Positions 43,037 to 51,733 of a DNA stretch of 64,000 bases are shown here, piece after piece. The number at the start of each line of letters is the position of its first letter. Within the stretch, counting starts at the first letter, position 1. This DNA comes from an uncultured Lachnospiraceae bacterium (GTDB lineage Bacteria; Bacillota; Clostridia; Lachnospirales; Lachnospiraceae), in the NCBI GenBank assembly GCA_910588965.1, contig CAJUSO010000002.1:75340-139339 (forward strand), read 5' to 3'. Below the pieces are notes generated by a model. That model had not been told where the DNA came from. It saw nothing but the letters and a program-made list of their open reading frames with translations, and did no database searches. Position numbers and translations under genes: made by a program.

Positions 43037-44236
43037 CTATGTCTCGCAAATCACGCTGTTCACATGATACTGCACGCTGGTGCGCTGCCTTCCCACCATA
43101 AAGTTATGGCTGATGCGCTTCTCTACGATATCGCAGTTCTCCCGGGTGGTGTTGACCAGCAGGATCAGGAACTGCCCGCTTCCATACTGGTTGAAAATAT
43201 CCCCATGGCGGATGGAATGTTTAATGGCTTCATTCAGCCTGAGGGACATTTCTTCCAAACGCTCCCCCTCCTTCATGGGGTTGCCTTTGCCGTCCACCAA
43301 GGTGCACAGCATTAAGTAAACGCTTTGCCCTCCCCGCTCCATGAGCCGGTTCACCATATGGTAAATGCCTTGGAACACTGGGTAAGAGCATTGGTAACCG
43401 CCCAGGATATCCCTGGAATCCTCCTGCAGCTTCCTCTGGATCTGGTCTAAGACCTCATAAGAATGCTTCATCTGGTTCCCTAGGTGCTCCATAGCCTCCA
43501 GGATTTTCCCGGATGGGTAGATGCCCCGCTCTTTGATATAAGTGTCTACAGTATCCGCATAAAGCTTCTGCGCTTCTTCATAACGCCCGCTCTCCACCAA
43601 TGCCTCCATTACCAGGCTCTCCCAATCCGAAAAGGGTGCAATCTCCGTCACATACCTCCCCAGTTCTTCTAACCGGTACCAATCCTCTTTTCCCCTTAAG
43701 ATTGCCGCCGCTTCCTCCACGCACCCAAAAAACTGCTTATGGTAACGCCTTGCCTCCGCTCCTGCCCATAAGACCCCAATATAGGTAGAAAGGAATTCAC
43801 CCTTATATATGTAACAAGCCTCCAGGTAAAGCCTTAACTTCGCCTCATCCTCCTGGCATCCCGCTGCCTGGCTGCACAGCCTGTCAAAAACCGCCGCATC
43901 CTCACTGACAGGAATATGCGGCGTCCAATGGTAAATCCCCTTCTCCAGGGCAATATAATTCTCTTTTGGGAGCCCCATTTTCTCAAGCTTTTTCTTTGCC
44001 TTGTAGACAATCGTCTGCAAAGCCTGATGCCTGTTCTCCACATCCCTGTCGCCCAACAGGACGTCTTCCAGGTAATCCCTGCTTACGCCAGACTTAACGT
44101 TATGGAGCAGCACCTGCATAAGGCTGGTAAAATGCGTATCCCGCATCTTCTCCCCAGTCAGCGGATGCCCATTATAGCGCATCTGGAAATTCCCAAACAT
44201 CTGGACGTATAACGTGCCCGACTGTTCCTTCTCCAT
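43037..44236 (-). CDS. BTAD-domain transcription regulator with GGDEF-like tail
   Basis: 399 residues from the ATG at 44236 (GAGGGAAATGAA upstream). N-terminal OmpR/SARP-type DNA-binding domain (YVQMFGNFQMRYNG to YIALEKGIYHW, about 8-110), a BTAD helical repeat domain (about 120-260, with LYLEACYIYKGEFL and YEEAQKLYADTVDTYIKERGIYPS), then a C-terminal domain whose RHGDIFNQYGSGQFLILLVNT matches the GGDEF half-motif region of diguanylate cyclases with GGDEF replaced by GSGQF. It precedes the fibre operon in the same direction and is its probable activator. Confidence 0.85.
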   Translation of the reverse strand: MEKEQSGTLYVQMFGNFQMRYNGHPLTGEKMRDTHFTSLMQVLLHNVKSGVSRDYLEDVLLGDRDVENRHQALQTIVYKAKKKLEKMGLPKENYIALEKGIYHWTPHIPVSEDAAVFDRLCSQAAGCQEDEAKLRLYLEACYIYKGEFLSTYIGVLWAGAEARRYHKQFFGCVEEAAAILRGKEDWYRLEELGRYVTEIAPFSDWESLVMEALVESGRYEEAQKLYADTVDTYIKERGIYPSGKILEAMEHLGNQMKHSYEVLDQIQRKLQEDSRDILGGYQCSYPVFQGIYHMVNRLMERGGQSVYLMLCTLVDGKGNPMKEGERLEEMSLRLNEAIKHSIRHGDIFNQYGSGQFLILLVNTTRENCDIVEKRISHNFMVGRQRTSVQYHVNSVICET

Positions 44237-44407
44237 TTCATTTCCCTCGTTTCCCCGTATATTGGCATTTTGATAAAAAGGCAATCCCTTTGCCTGCTTA
44301 CCAACATGCCAATCCCCTGGCTTCCCCTCCAAATCCTTACCCCATAATGCCCGTTATGAGGTATTTTTATATGCGGCCGCTTTGGCCCCCTCCCCCCTGA
44401 ATCTTGA

Positions 44408-44477
44408 GGGGATTGCACGCTTTGACGCGGCGGGTAGCTTCCACAACATGGTTCCTTACCGCCGCAGTGCAATCCCC
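44408..44477. repeat. Large imperfect palindrome
   Basis: Outer arms GGGGATTGCAC (44408-44418) and GTGCAATCCCC (44467-44477) are perfect. Inner arms GCGGCGGGTA (44427-44436) and TACCGCCGC (44457-44465) pair with one bulge. It lies upstream of the BTAD gene and would form a long hairpin. Confidence 0.85.
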
Positions 44478-44518
44478 GCGGAGCGTTTCTGTCCATAGGA
44501 CGCACTTTCCTATGAACT

Positions 44519-44649
44519 CAAAAACCCCGCTGCAAGCAACGGGGTATCAAGCTTGCTGCGCTGCAGAGCAGCGGGGTATTCGACCCTCGCGGCATTCGCC
44601 AAATATCCATGCAAACATGGCTATTTTTCTCATTGCTCGCGGGAATAAA
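44519..44649. repeat. Dispersed structured repeat, copy 1
   Basis: 131 bases beginning CAAAAACCCCGCTGC and ending GCTCGCGGGAATAAA, with a second copy at 61540-61686. The first 60 bases are near-identical and contain inverted ACCCCGCTGC/GCAGCGGGGT arms; the last 50 are also near-identical. No coding capacity is evident. Confidence 0.92.
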
Positions 44650-44700
44650 AAAAGCCTGCCACGCCAAACGGCAGAACAAACGCCGTCTGGCATAGCAGGC
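44647..44700 (-). terminator. Intrinsic terminator of vsr
   Basis: A 19-bp stem with a few G-U pairs (44654-44672 with 44682-44700), followed on the minus strand by TTTTTTTATT. It lies 50 bases after the vsr stop codon, abutting the dispersed repeat. Confidence 0.85.
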
Positions 44701-44750
44701 CAAACATACACATATGATATACTTATTAATAGAAGGCTTTTTCCCTCCCC

Positions 44751-45203
44751 TCACCCATCTTCCCCAAAAACAGCCCCCTCACCCATCTTCGCATCCCAGA
44801 TTGCCTCTTCCACAACTTTGACACATTCTTCGGTATGCTTCAAAATATCCTTCCCCCAAAAATGGATTACCGTCCACCCCAAAAAGAGCAGCTTCCGGTC
44901 CGTTTCCCAATCCCGGTTCCGGTTCCTTTCTATCTTTTTCAGCCAATACTCCGGGTTCTTTCCCTTTTCCAGGCGCAGCCTTAATACCTCCCAGTCCTTC
45001 CCATGGAAAAACTCACTGTCGCAGAAGATAGCAATCTTGTACTTCGTCAGCGCAATATCCGGGCTCCCCGGTAAATGCTTATAATTCTTCCGGTAGCGAT
45101 ACCCTTTTGCCCACAATGCCTTCCTCAGCCGCAGCTCAATGGAGGTATCCTTGCCGCGTATCTTACTCATATTTTTTGAAACCGCCTCTTGGCTTCTTGC
45201 CAT
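44751..45203 (-). CDS. vsr: Very short patch repair endonuclease (Vsr family)
   Basis: 150 residues, AAGGGA before the ATG. It begins with the typical RSQEAVSKNMSKIRGKDTSIELRLRKALWAKGYRYR, then GSPDIAL (catalytic Asp) and IFCDSEFFHG (family position of the metal-site CFWH-type segment), then NRNRDWETDRKLLFLGWTVIHFW. Vsr nicks T:G mismatches made by deamination of 5-methylcytosine and is normally encoded beside a cytosine methyltransferase; none is seen here. The usual second Cys/His zinc residues cannot be confirmed by eye. Confidence 0.85.
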   Translation of the reverse strand: MARSQEAVSKNMSKIRGKDTSIELRLRKALWAKGYRYRKNYKHLPGSPDIALTKYKIAIFCDSEFFHGKDWEVLRLRLEKGKNPEYWLKKIERNRNRDWETDRKLLFLGWTVIHFWGKDILKHTEECVKVVEEAIWDAKMGEGAVFGEDG

Positions 45204-45250
45204 CGCTTATCCCTTCTTTCCGCCCCATGTATCTGAAACCTAGCCTCCCC

Positions 45251-47020
45251 TCACCCAAGCTGGTATTTCCTACGGTATGCATCCTGCATCTGGATAAAGG
45301 AAATCCGGTTCTCTTCCGATAGGTTATCCAGATAACCATGGGCTTCTATGGTCTGGTCCTCCATCTGGATAATATACACCGCCAGATTCGAACAATGGTC
45401 TGCCACACGCTCATAATTCATGGCAATATCCGCCAGCACAAGCCCCAGGTCAATCGTGCACTTCCCTTTCCGCAGGCGTTTGATATGGCGCTTTTTCACT
45501 TCTTTATTTAAGCCGTCAATCACTTCCTCCAAAGGCTCCACAGACAGGGCAAGGCCTGGGTCATTTTCCGAAAAAGCCCGGGCAGAGCGTTCCAATATAT
45601 CTTGGATTGCGGCGCTGTAGACCTCCAATTCCTGCTTTGCCTTCCCGGAAAACACCATCCCTTTCCTGTCCATCTTGGCGGCAATCTCCATAAGGTTCAG
45701 GGCATGGTCCCCAATCCGTTCAAAATCATTTATGCTGTGCATTAGGGTAGAGATGCCCTGGCCTTCCTCGGCTGTCAGGTTCTGGCTGTTCAGCTGTGTC
45801 AGGTATGCCGCCAATTTATCCTCATACTTATCAAGAAGCTCTTCCTGGGTCTCCACAAAGTGCGCCTGTTCCCCGGAATATTGGGCAAAAAGCCCCATGG
45901 CTGCCTCCATGGCGCCCTTGGAGATGCCCGCCATCTGCTGCGCCAGGGAACGGCACTGCTCTATGGCAAACCCCGGAGTGGCCAGGAACCGCAAATCCAA
46001 TATCTGGAACACATCCTCATCGGCTGAGGCTTCCCGCTCTTCCTGGGAAAGGGGAATCGTAAGGTAAGCCAGCCTTTCCAGCCATTTCGTAAAAGGCAGC
46101 AGCACCAAGGTGGCAAAAATATTGAAAATGCTGTGGATTGCTGCAATCCCCGCCGCCCCGACGGCCTCATCCATAATGCCAAAGGGAAAGGACGCCCGGA
46201 TTACGGCATAAACCGCCAGAAACAGCACTGCCCCTATCAGGTTAAAATAAAGATGCACAAAAGCCGTCCTGCGGGCGCCCTGGTTCGCCCCCACGGCAGA
46301 GACCATTGCCGTCACGCAGGTGCCGATATTCTGCCCCAATATAATCGGGATGACAGAACTATAAGTAAACGCGCCTGTCACAGAAAGAGCCTGCAGAATC
46401 CCCACCGATGCCGAGGAACTCTGGATGACTGCCGTCAGCAGCGCACCTGCCAGCACCCCCAAAACCGGGTTCCGAAAAGCTGTCAGGATACCTGTAAATT
46501 CCGGCACATCCGCCAAAGGCTTTACGGCCCCGCTCATGGCCTCCATCCCAAACATCAGCACGGCAAAACCCAGCAATATCTCCGCCAGGTCTTTCCTCCT
46601 GCCGCTTTTTGCCCCCAGCAGGAATACAATCCCCACCAAGGCCAAGATTGGAGTAAAAGACGATGGCTTCAGCATCCGTACAAAGAAATTCCCGCTTTCA
46701 ATGCCTGTCAGGCTCAAAATCCAGGAAGTTATGGTCGTACCGATATTCGCACCCATGATAATGCCCACCGCCTGGGACAGCTTCATAATCCCTGAATTGA
46801 CAAACCCCACCAGCATAACAGTGGTAGCGGAAGAAGACTGGATAACCGCCGTAACGCCAGCCCCCAAAAGCACTGCCTTTAAGGGATTTGAAGTCAGCTT
46901 CTCCAATATGCGTTCCAGCCTGCCGCCAGACAGCTTTTCTAATCCGCCCCCCATCACATGCATCCCATACAAAAATAAGGAAAGCCCTCCCACCAATGAC
47001 AGAAAACCGAAGATATCCAT
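45251..47020 (-). CDS. Na/Pi cotransporter family protein with PhoU domain
   Basis: 589 residues. Two inverted Na_Pi_cotrans repeats form the membrane part (about 1-310); each holds the QSSSA motif (VIQSSSATTVM and VIQSSSASVGIL). A PhoU-like helical domain (about 345-560) with SINDFERIGDHALNLMEIA and DIAMNYERVADHCSNLAVYI faces the cytoplasm. The family exports or imports phosphate with sodium and may also regulate cell-wall or signalling state. A long gap of 200 bases separates it from the upstream AI-2E gene. Confidence 0.93.
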   Translation of the reverse strand: MDIFGFLSLVGGLSLFLYGMHVMGGGLEKLSGGRLERILEKLTSNPLKAVLLGAGVTAVIQSSSATTVMLVGFVNSGIMKLSQAVGIIMGANIGTTITSWILSLTGIESGNFFVRMLKPSSFTPILALVGIVFLLGAKSGRRKDLAEILLGFAVLMFGMEAMSGAVKPLADVPEFTGILTAFRNPVLGVLAGALLTAVIQSSSASVGILQALSVTGAFTYSSVIPIILGQNIGTCVTAMVSAVGANQGARRTAFVHLYFNLIGAVLFLAVYAVIRASFPFGIMDEAVGAAGIAAIHSIFNIFATLVLLPFTKWLERLAYLTIPLSQEEREASADEDVFQILDLRFLATPGFAIEQCRSLAQQMAGISKGAMEAAMGLFAQYSGEQAHFVETQEELLDKYEDKLAAYLTQLNSQNLTAEEGQGISTLMHSINDFERIGDHALNLMEIAAKMDRKGMVFSGKAKQELEVYSAAIQDILERSARAFSENDPGLALSVEPLEEVIDGLNKEVKKRHIKRLRKGKCTIDLGLVLADIAMNYERVADHCSNLAVYIIQMEDQTIEAHGYLDNLSEENRISFIQMQDAYRRKYQLG

Positions 47021-47223
47021 TCACTAAATCCTCCTAACGATATTTTATTACCGACTGCTGCCAATCCGGCATCATTGGCCTTATGCCTGCTGAACGCCAA
47101 TGGGCAGCAAAGCCAGGTACAACTTCCCCCATAGGCTTTTTTCTATTAAGGATATTTTGTACCATTTGGTAAAAGGTAATACATGATATAATGCAAAATA
47201 TCACCCCCCCTGGCAGGTACGCC

Positions 47224-48342
47224 CTATCCCCTTCCTTTGCTCCCCCTCTGGTTTACCCACTCCCGGAATAGGGCATACAGCACGGACATAAAGGGGATGA
47301 ACACCAGCATCCCTACAATCCCCATCAGCTTCCCGCCCACGGTCACGGCGAACAGCACCCACATGGAGGGCAGCCCTACGGAATTCCCTACCACATGGGG
47401 GTAAATTAAGTTCCCTTCTATCTGCTGCAGCACCAAAAACAGCACTATGAAGAACAAGGCCTGCATGGGGCTTACCATCAGGATTAAGAACGCCCCTACG
47501 GCACATCCGATAAACGCCCCTATCATAGGGATCAATGCCGTAAACGCAATAAGCACCCCGACCAGCATGGCATAAGGCAGGCGCAGAAGCGTCATGCTCA
47601 CGAAAAACATCGCCCCTAAAATCAATGCCTCCAGGCACTGCCCCGTAATAAATTTGGAAAATGTCCGATGGGAAAGGCTGCATACATAGCAGGCCTTCCC
47701 CACCGCCTTAGGGGACAGAAACGCCTTTAGCACCTTGATGCACTGCCTCCCCAAGGCCTCTTTCTGGTTTAGGATATAGAGGGAAAAGACCATTGCGATA
47801 AAAAAGGTCATAACGCCGTTGATTACCACCATCGTGGCAGACATCGTATAGGAAATCACGCTCCCTGCGCCGCTTAAGGCAAAGTCCTTAATGCCTTCTA
47901 TCCAGCTCTTCCAGTCAAACTCCATCGATTCAATAAATGCCACAATATCCTTCTGCCTGCCGAAAACGTCCTCCGCCCAAGCCTGCACTTTCGGCAGGAA
48001 TGCCGCCATGCCCGCGCTGACACTGTCAAACGTCTTCCCCAGCTGCGGGATTACCACGACCACCACAACCGCCAATATAGCAAACACAAACAAGATGGAA
48101 AGCGCCATACTGACAGGCCTTGCCGCCTTCCCCCCTTTGGGGAACAGCTTCTTCTCAATGGCCGCCATAGGCAGGTTCAGGATAAACGCAATCGCCCCGC
48201 CCATCACAAAGGGGAATAGGATCCCCCATAGAAATGCCAGATAAGACCTGACTGCCCCCATATTCATTAAGACTGCCATTAAAAGCAGGGTAAATGTGAT
48301 AATCCCTAAAATTTTCTTCATATTGTCTTTATTCAGGTTCAT
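47224..48342 (-). CDS. AI-2E family transporter
   Basis: 372 residues from the ATG at 48342 (AAGGGATTGG upstream; the open frame continues 53 codons further without a start signal). Seven or eight membrane segments with the family order: two N-terminal helices (ILGIITFTLLLMAVLMNMG and GILFPFVMGGAIAFILNLPM), a long periplasmic loop, then the conserved region VGVLIAFTALIPMIGAFIGCAVGAF and VLQQIEGNLIYPHVVGNSVGLP. Members include the E. coli AI-2 exporter TqsA and Na+/H+ antiporters, so the substrate is open. Convergent with nothing; divergent from the chemoreceptor. Confidence 0.92.
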   Translation of the reverse strand: MNLNKDNMKKILGIITFTLLLMAVLMNMGAVRSYLAFLWGILFPFVMGGAIAFILNLPMAAIEKKLFPKGGKAARPVSMALSILFVFAILAVVVVVVIPQLGKTFDSVSAGMAAFLPKVQAWAEDVFGRQKDIVAFIESMEFDWKSWIEGIKDFALSGAGSVISYTMSATMVVINGVMTFFIAMVFSLYILNQKEALGRQCIKVLKAFLSPKAVGKACYVCSLSHRTFSKFITGQCLEALILGAMFFVSMTLLRLPYAMLVGVLIAFTALIPMIGAFIGCAVGAFLILMVSPMQALFFIVLFLVLQQIEGNLIYPHVVGNSVGLPSMWVLFAVTVGGKLMGIVGMLVFIPFMSVLYALFREWVNQRGSKGRG

Positions 48343-48472
48343 AGTATCCAATCCCTTCCCTTCCTTCGGAACGGCATAAAAACCATCCGTTATCCTAACA
48401 TACAGCAATGGGTGACGCGCCTGGAGCGACGGTCCCATGGACCTGCAGGCGCCGTACTCGTACTTAAAGTAT

Positions 48473-48501
48473 AGTCTAGCATTTCCATGCTGTTTTTTCA
48501 A
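48473..48501 (-). promoter_or_regulatory. Promoter of the AI-2E transporter gene
   Basis: Minus strand TTGAAA (48496-48501) and TAGACT (48473-48478), 17-base spacer. The 377-base divergent gap (48343-48719) holds this promoter and the chemoreceptor promoter, and nothing else I recognise. Confidence 0.5.
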
Positions 48502-48649
48502 TAGATTCCTTCCCTAATCCGGTACATTTCCTGCGTGCCCAAACCCCAGGCAATTCCCTGCCGCAGCCATACAGAAAAACCCCTTCCCCCACTGCGCCAT
48601 ATCCCAGCAGAAACCGCTGTTTTCCCTTGCCCCTACAGTTCTACAAGTC

Positions 48650-48678
48650 TTGAAAACCAAAATAAATTGTGATAAAAT
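48650..48678 (+). promoter_or_regulatory. Promoter of the chemoreceptor gene
   Basis: TTGAAA (48650-48655) and TAAAAT (48673-48678), 17-base spacer, 42 bases before the ATG. Confidence 0.65.
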
Positions 48679-48719
48679 TATGGTTAAAGCAAAAGATTTT
48701 AAATATTCAGGAGGAGCGT

Positions 48720-50747
48720 ATGAAATTCTTAACAAACCGAAAGCTTGCCACCCGCATCGGCATCATTACCACAGCAATTACTTTTGGCGGCATGTTCCTG
48801 CTGTGGCTCATTGTATCCAGCCGCGTAGCCTCTATGGTAGAGGACAATATTACGAACCAGATGATTGACGCTGTAGAGTCCAGGGCTTCCATTATAAATA
48901 GCTATGTGGCTTCTGCAGAAGAATATATGGCCGCTTTTGCCCTCGGAAGCGAGGTCCAAGACCTCCTTGCAGACCCTGAAAACCCGGATTTACTGCAAAA
49001 AGGGCAGGAGTACACAGAGAGTTTTGCTGCTATCAAGGGGATTTTCGAAGGGCTGTATATTGCTACCCCTTCTACATATGTCCTCACACACACTTCCCCA
49101 GATGCCATTGGGATTACCACCCGGTCTGACGAATCCTTAAAAGAATTCCAAGATACCATCCTAGCCAAACCGGAGCTGACCAACCTGGGAATCATGAAGT
49201 CCCCAGGGACGGGGAGCATGATCCTCTCTATGTACTACCCGCTGTTTGACGGCCAGGAGTGCCTTGGCTATGTGGGCGCCGGCGTCTATGCCAGCCGCCT
49301 GATGGATGCGCTTCTGGATTTAGACATTGAAGGCCTGCCCCATAGCGAATATGTTTTTTTGAATGTAGAAACCGGCACCTACTTATACCATGAGGACGAT
49401 TCCCTGCTGAATACGGAAACCTCTGACGCCGGCTACCTGGAAATCATCCAAAAGATTAAATCGGACGGCAATACCCAGGCCGGCACGTATTCTTACCAGG
49501 ATGAAAATGGCGTTAACCAGCTAGTGGTCTATAAATACCTGAAAGACCGGAACTGGGTCTTTATGGTCCGCGACGACACGACGGAGGTGTATGGGAAAGT
49601 CGGCACGATACGTTTTACCGTGGGGATATTATGCCTAAGCGTAGCGGCTGTCGTTATACTCATTACGCTGCTGATCCTCTACCGGGAAGGCCGGGAACTT
49701 ATGGTAATGGAACGGGCCATCCGGCGCCTGGGTAACCTGGAGCTTTCAGCAGGAGAAGAACTAAAGCCGTTTTCTGGCAGGAAAGACGAAATCGGCATGA
49801 TCGCCCATACCATCCAGCATGTCTGCGGCTGCCTGCGCAAGACGATTGACGACATCGGCCGGATTTTAGGCGAAATGGCAGACGGCAATATTGCCGTAGA
49901 TGTCACCCAAAACGAAGACTATTATATTGGTGATTTCAGGGTGCTGGCCGATAGCCTCCAAAGCATCCGCACCCACCTTACGGATGTCATGCGGGAAATC
50001 ACCCATATCGCCAGCCAGGTAGGCAACGGCGCCAGCCAGGTGTCGTCCGGGGCACAGGCATTGTCCCAGGGAACCATGCAGCAGCAATCTTCGATGGATG
50101 GGCTTGTATCGAACATTGCGGACATCACAGAACAAATCCAGAACAGCACGGTCCGCTGCAGCAACGCCAGCAACCTGGTTGACCGGGCAACAGGCTATGC
50201 TGCAGAAGCAGACACCAAGATGGATGAGCTGGTTACCGCCACAAAGAATATCGACCAGTCCTCAGCCAAAATCGGCAGTATCATAAAGACCATTGAGGAC
50301 ATTGCCTTCCAGACAGATATCCTTGCGCTGAACGCTTCCGTGGAAGCAGCCCGGGCAGGGGAAGCTGGGAAAGGCTTCGCCGTCGTATCGGAAGAGGTCA
50401 AAAGCCTTGCGGCTAAGTCCGCCAAGGCTGCCAAAAACACAAGCACGCTTATCGGCCGTTCCATCCAGGATGTAACAACCGGCACAGAGTCTACCAACCA
50501 TGCCATTTCCGCCATGCAGGTAATCAGCGAGTGTATCCAATCCATCAAGACCCTGATGGACGACATTTCCCTCGCCAGCGTCCAGCAGTCGGAGATGATC
50601 GTTTCCATAGAAGGCAGGATTAAAGAGGTTTCTAATGTAATACAGGAAAACTCTGCCGCCGCCAAGGAAAGCGCGGCAATTTCCACAGAATTGTCCAACC
50701 AGGCAAAGACGCTGAACCATTTAATCAGCCAATTCCGCATCCAATAA
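48720..50747 (+). CDS. Methyl-accepting chemotaxis protein
   Basis: 675 residues from the ATG at 48720 (AGGAGG five bases upstream). First membrane helix about 12-35, an extracellular dCache-like sensor domain (about 36-285), second helix (about 290-315), a HAMP region, then the cytoplasmic signalling domain with the conserved tip FQTDILALNASVEAARAGEAGKGFAVVSEEVKSLAAKS. It would sense a ligand outside and steer CheA. No other chemotaxis or flagellar gene lies in the window, so it relies on components elsewhere. The repeated SSGAQALSQGTMQQ segment is normal for the family. Confidence 0.95.
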   Translation: MKFLTNRKLATRIGIITTAITFGGMFLLWLIVSSRVASMVEDNITNQMIDAVESRASIINSYVASAEEYMAAFALGSEVQDLLADPENPDLLQKGQEYTESFAAIKGIFEGLYIATPSTYVLTHTSPDAIGITTRSDESLKEFQDTILAKPELTNLGIMKSPGTGSMILSMYYPLFDGQECLGYVGAGVYASRLMDALLDLDIEGLPHSEYVFLNVETGTYLYHEDDSLLNTETSDAGYLEIIQKIKSDGNTQAGTYSYQDENGVNQLVVYKYLKDRNWVFMVRDDTTEVYGKVGTIRFTVGILCLSVAAVVILITLLILYREGRELMVMERAIRRLGNLELSAGEELKPFSGRKDEIGMIAHTIQHVCGCLRKTIDDIGRILGEMADGNIAVDVTQNEDYYIGDFRVLADSLQSIRTHLTDVMREITHIASQVGNGASQVSSGAQALSQGTMQQQSSMDGLVSNIADITEQIQNSTVRCSNASNLVDRATGYAAEADTKMDELVTATKNIDQSSAKIGSIIKTIEDIAFQTDILALNASVEAARAGEAGKGFAVVSEEVKSLAAKSAKAAKNTSTLIGRSIQDVTTGTESTNHAISAMQVISECIQSIKTLMDDISLASVQQSEMIVSIEGRIKEVSNVIQENSAAAKESAAISTELSNQAKTLNHLISQFRIQ

Positions 50748-50834
50748 ACAGTATGTCTTTAAAAAATTAACCAGGCATCCTCCCCCAGGGTCCCTGATTC
50801 TGCCATAGCCCCTGCCGCTTTGCGGGAATCCCTC

Positions 50835-50863
50835 TTGAAATAACTTCCAACCCATTGTATAAT
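50835..50863 (+). promoter_or_regulatory. Promoter of the Cys/His-repeat protein
   Basis: TTGAAA (50835-50840) and TATAAT (50858-50863), spacer exactly 17 bases, 46 bases before the ATG. Confidence 0.8.
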
Positions 50864-50908
50864 GGCAATGTAACAAGTATTTTTGGAAATAAATACAGGA
50901 GGCCTACT

Positions 50909-51520
50909 ATGAAATTTAGGAAAACTATTTTCATCCTCGTCTCTGCCCTGGCCCTTACGCAGACGCCAGCATCTGTCCTGGCACATGGACACGGCGGCTG
51001 CCACGGCGGAGGGCATTATTCCGCTGTCCCTACGCCGGATACGTCCTATGAACAAGCCCCTTCCTGCCACCGCGCAGGCTGCAACATAACTGGCGGCCAC
51101 CATCATGGAAACCAGGCTTACCACGGGCATTCCGGCAACTGCGTAACTTACCGCCAATGCACGGTAGACGGCTGCACCAAGGCCGCCGGGCACACCCACC
51201 ATGGCAAATACTACTATGGGCATTCTGGCAGCAAGCGGTACAGCCAATGTACGGCAGCTGGATGCAACAAGACCAAAAAACATAAACACAACGGCAAATA
51301 TTATTATGGGCATTCCAGCAACTGCATTACCTACCGCCAATGTACGGTAGACGGCTGTGAAAAGACCAAAAAACATAAGCACGGCGGCAGCTACTATTAC
51401 GGGCACTGCACGGGCAGCAAAGTATACAGCCAATGCAAATTCCCCAACTGCAGCAAGACAAAGTCCCACAAGCATAACGGCAAACGTTATTATGGGCATT
51501 CCACCTTTAAGGCTTATTGA
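50909..51520 (+). CDS. Secreted Cys/His-repeat protein, family not recognised
   Basis: 203 residues from the ATG at 50909 (AGGAGG six bases upstream, good promoter). Signal peptide 1-25 (ends VLA-H). A His/Gly-rich start (HGHGGCHGGGH) leads into five units of about 31 residues: C-x4-C, then a basic H-x-H-x-G, then YYYGH and often Cys or Ser. The units alternate between two types, one starting YRQCTVDGC and one starting YSQC, so the gene seems to have grown by copying a two-unit block of about 183 bases (DNA near 51150 and 51331 is almost the same). Regular Cys and His spacing points to binding of zinc, copper or another metal outside the cell. It stands alone with its own promoter. Confidence 0.85.
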   Translation: MKFRKTIFILVSALALTQTPASVLAHGHGGCHGGGHYSAVPTPDTSYEQAPSCHRAGCNITGGHHHGNQAYHGHSGNCVTYRQCTVDGCTKAAGHTHHGKYYYGHSGSKRYSQCTAAGCNKTKKHKHNGKYYYGHSSNCITYRQCTVDGCEKTKKHKHGGSYYYGHCTGSKVYSQCKFPNCSKTKSHKHNGKRYYGHSTFKAY

Positions 51521-51543
51521 TTCCATAAGGCAAGGTAACAGAC

Positions 51544-51593
51544 GGGCTGTTGCAATGTGAAATACCCACGGGGCGTTTCATTTGCAGCAGCCC
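51544..51593 (+). terminator. Stem-loop after the Cys/His-repeat gene
   Basis: GGGCTGTTGCAA pairs with TTGCAGCAGCCC (one G-U pair), with an inner GAAA/TTTC extension. The following sequence is C/T-rich but has no pure T run, so termination is likely but not certain. Confidence 0.55.
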
Positions 51594-51698
51594 CTTCTAT
51601 CTGCCCCTTCCCCTGGCCGCCAGGACCCATCCCCAGAATATCCCCCCGGCTGTAGGCGCAGCAAATTGCCTTAAGCCATAGAAGTTATAAAAAGGGGC

Positions 51699-51727
51699 TT
51701 GACAAATCCCCCTCCCCCTTCTATAAT
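51699..51727 (+). promoter_or_regulatory. Promoter of tyrS (T-box transcript)
   Basis: Perfect consensus: TTGACA (51699-51704), 17-base spacer, TATAAT (51722-51727). Transcription should start near 51734. Confidence 0.88.
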
Positions 51728-51733
51728 TGGCAT

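Noticed and set aside
50759..51526. Long minus-strand frame of 255 codons with repeated hydrophobic blocks
   Set aside because: It is the mirror of the Cys/His-repeat gene on the plus strand, has no ribosome-binding site, and the plus strand has a consensus promoter, ribosome-binding site and signal peptide.
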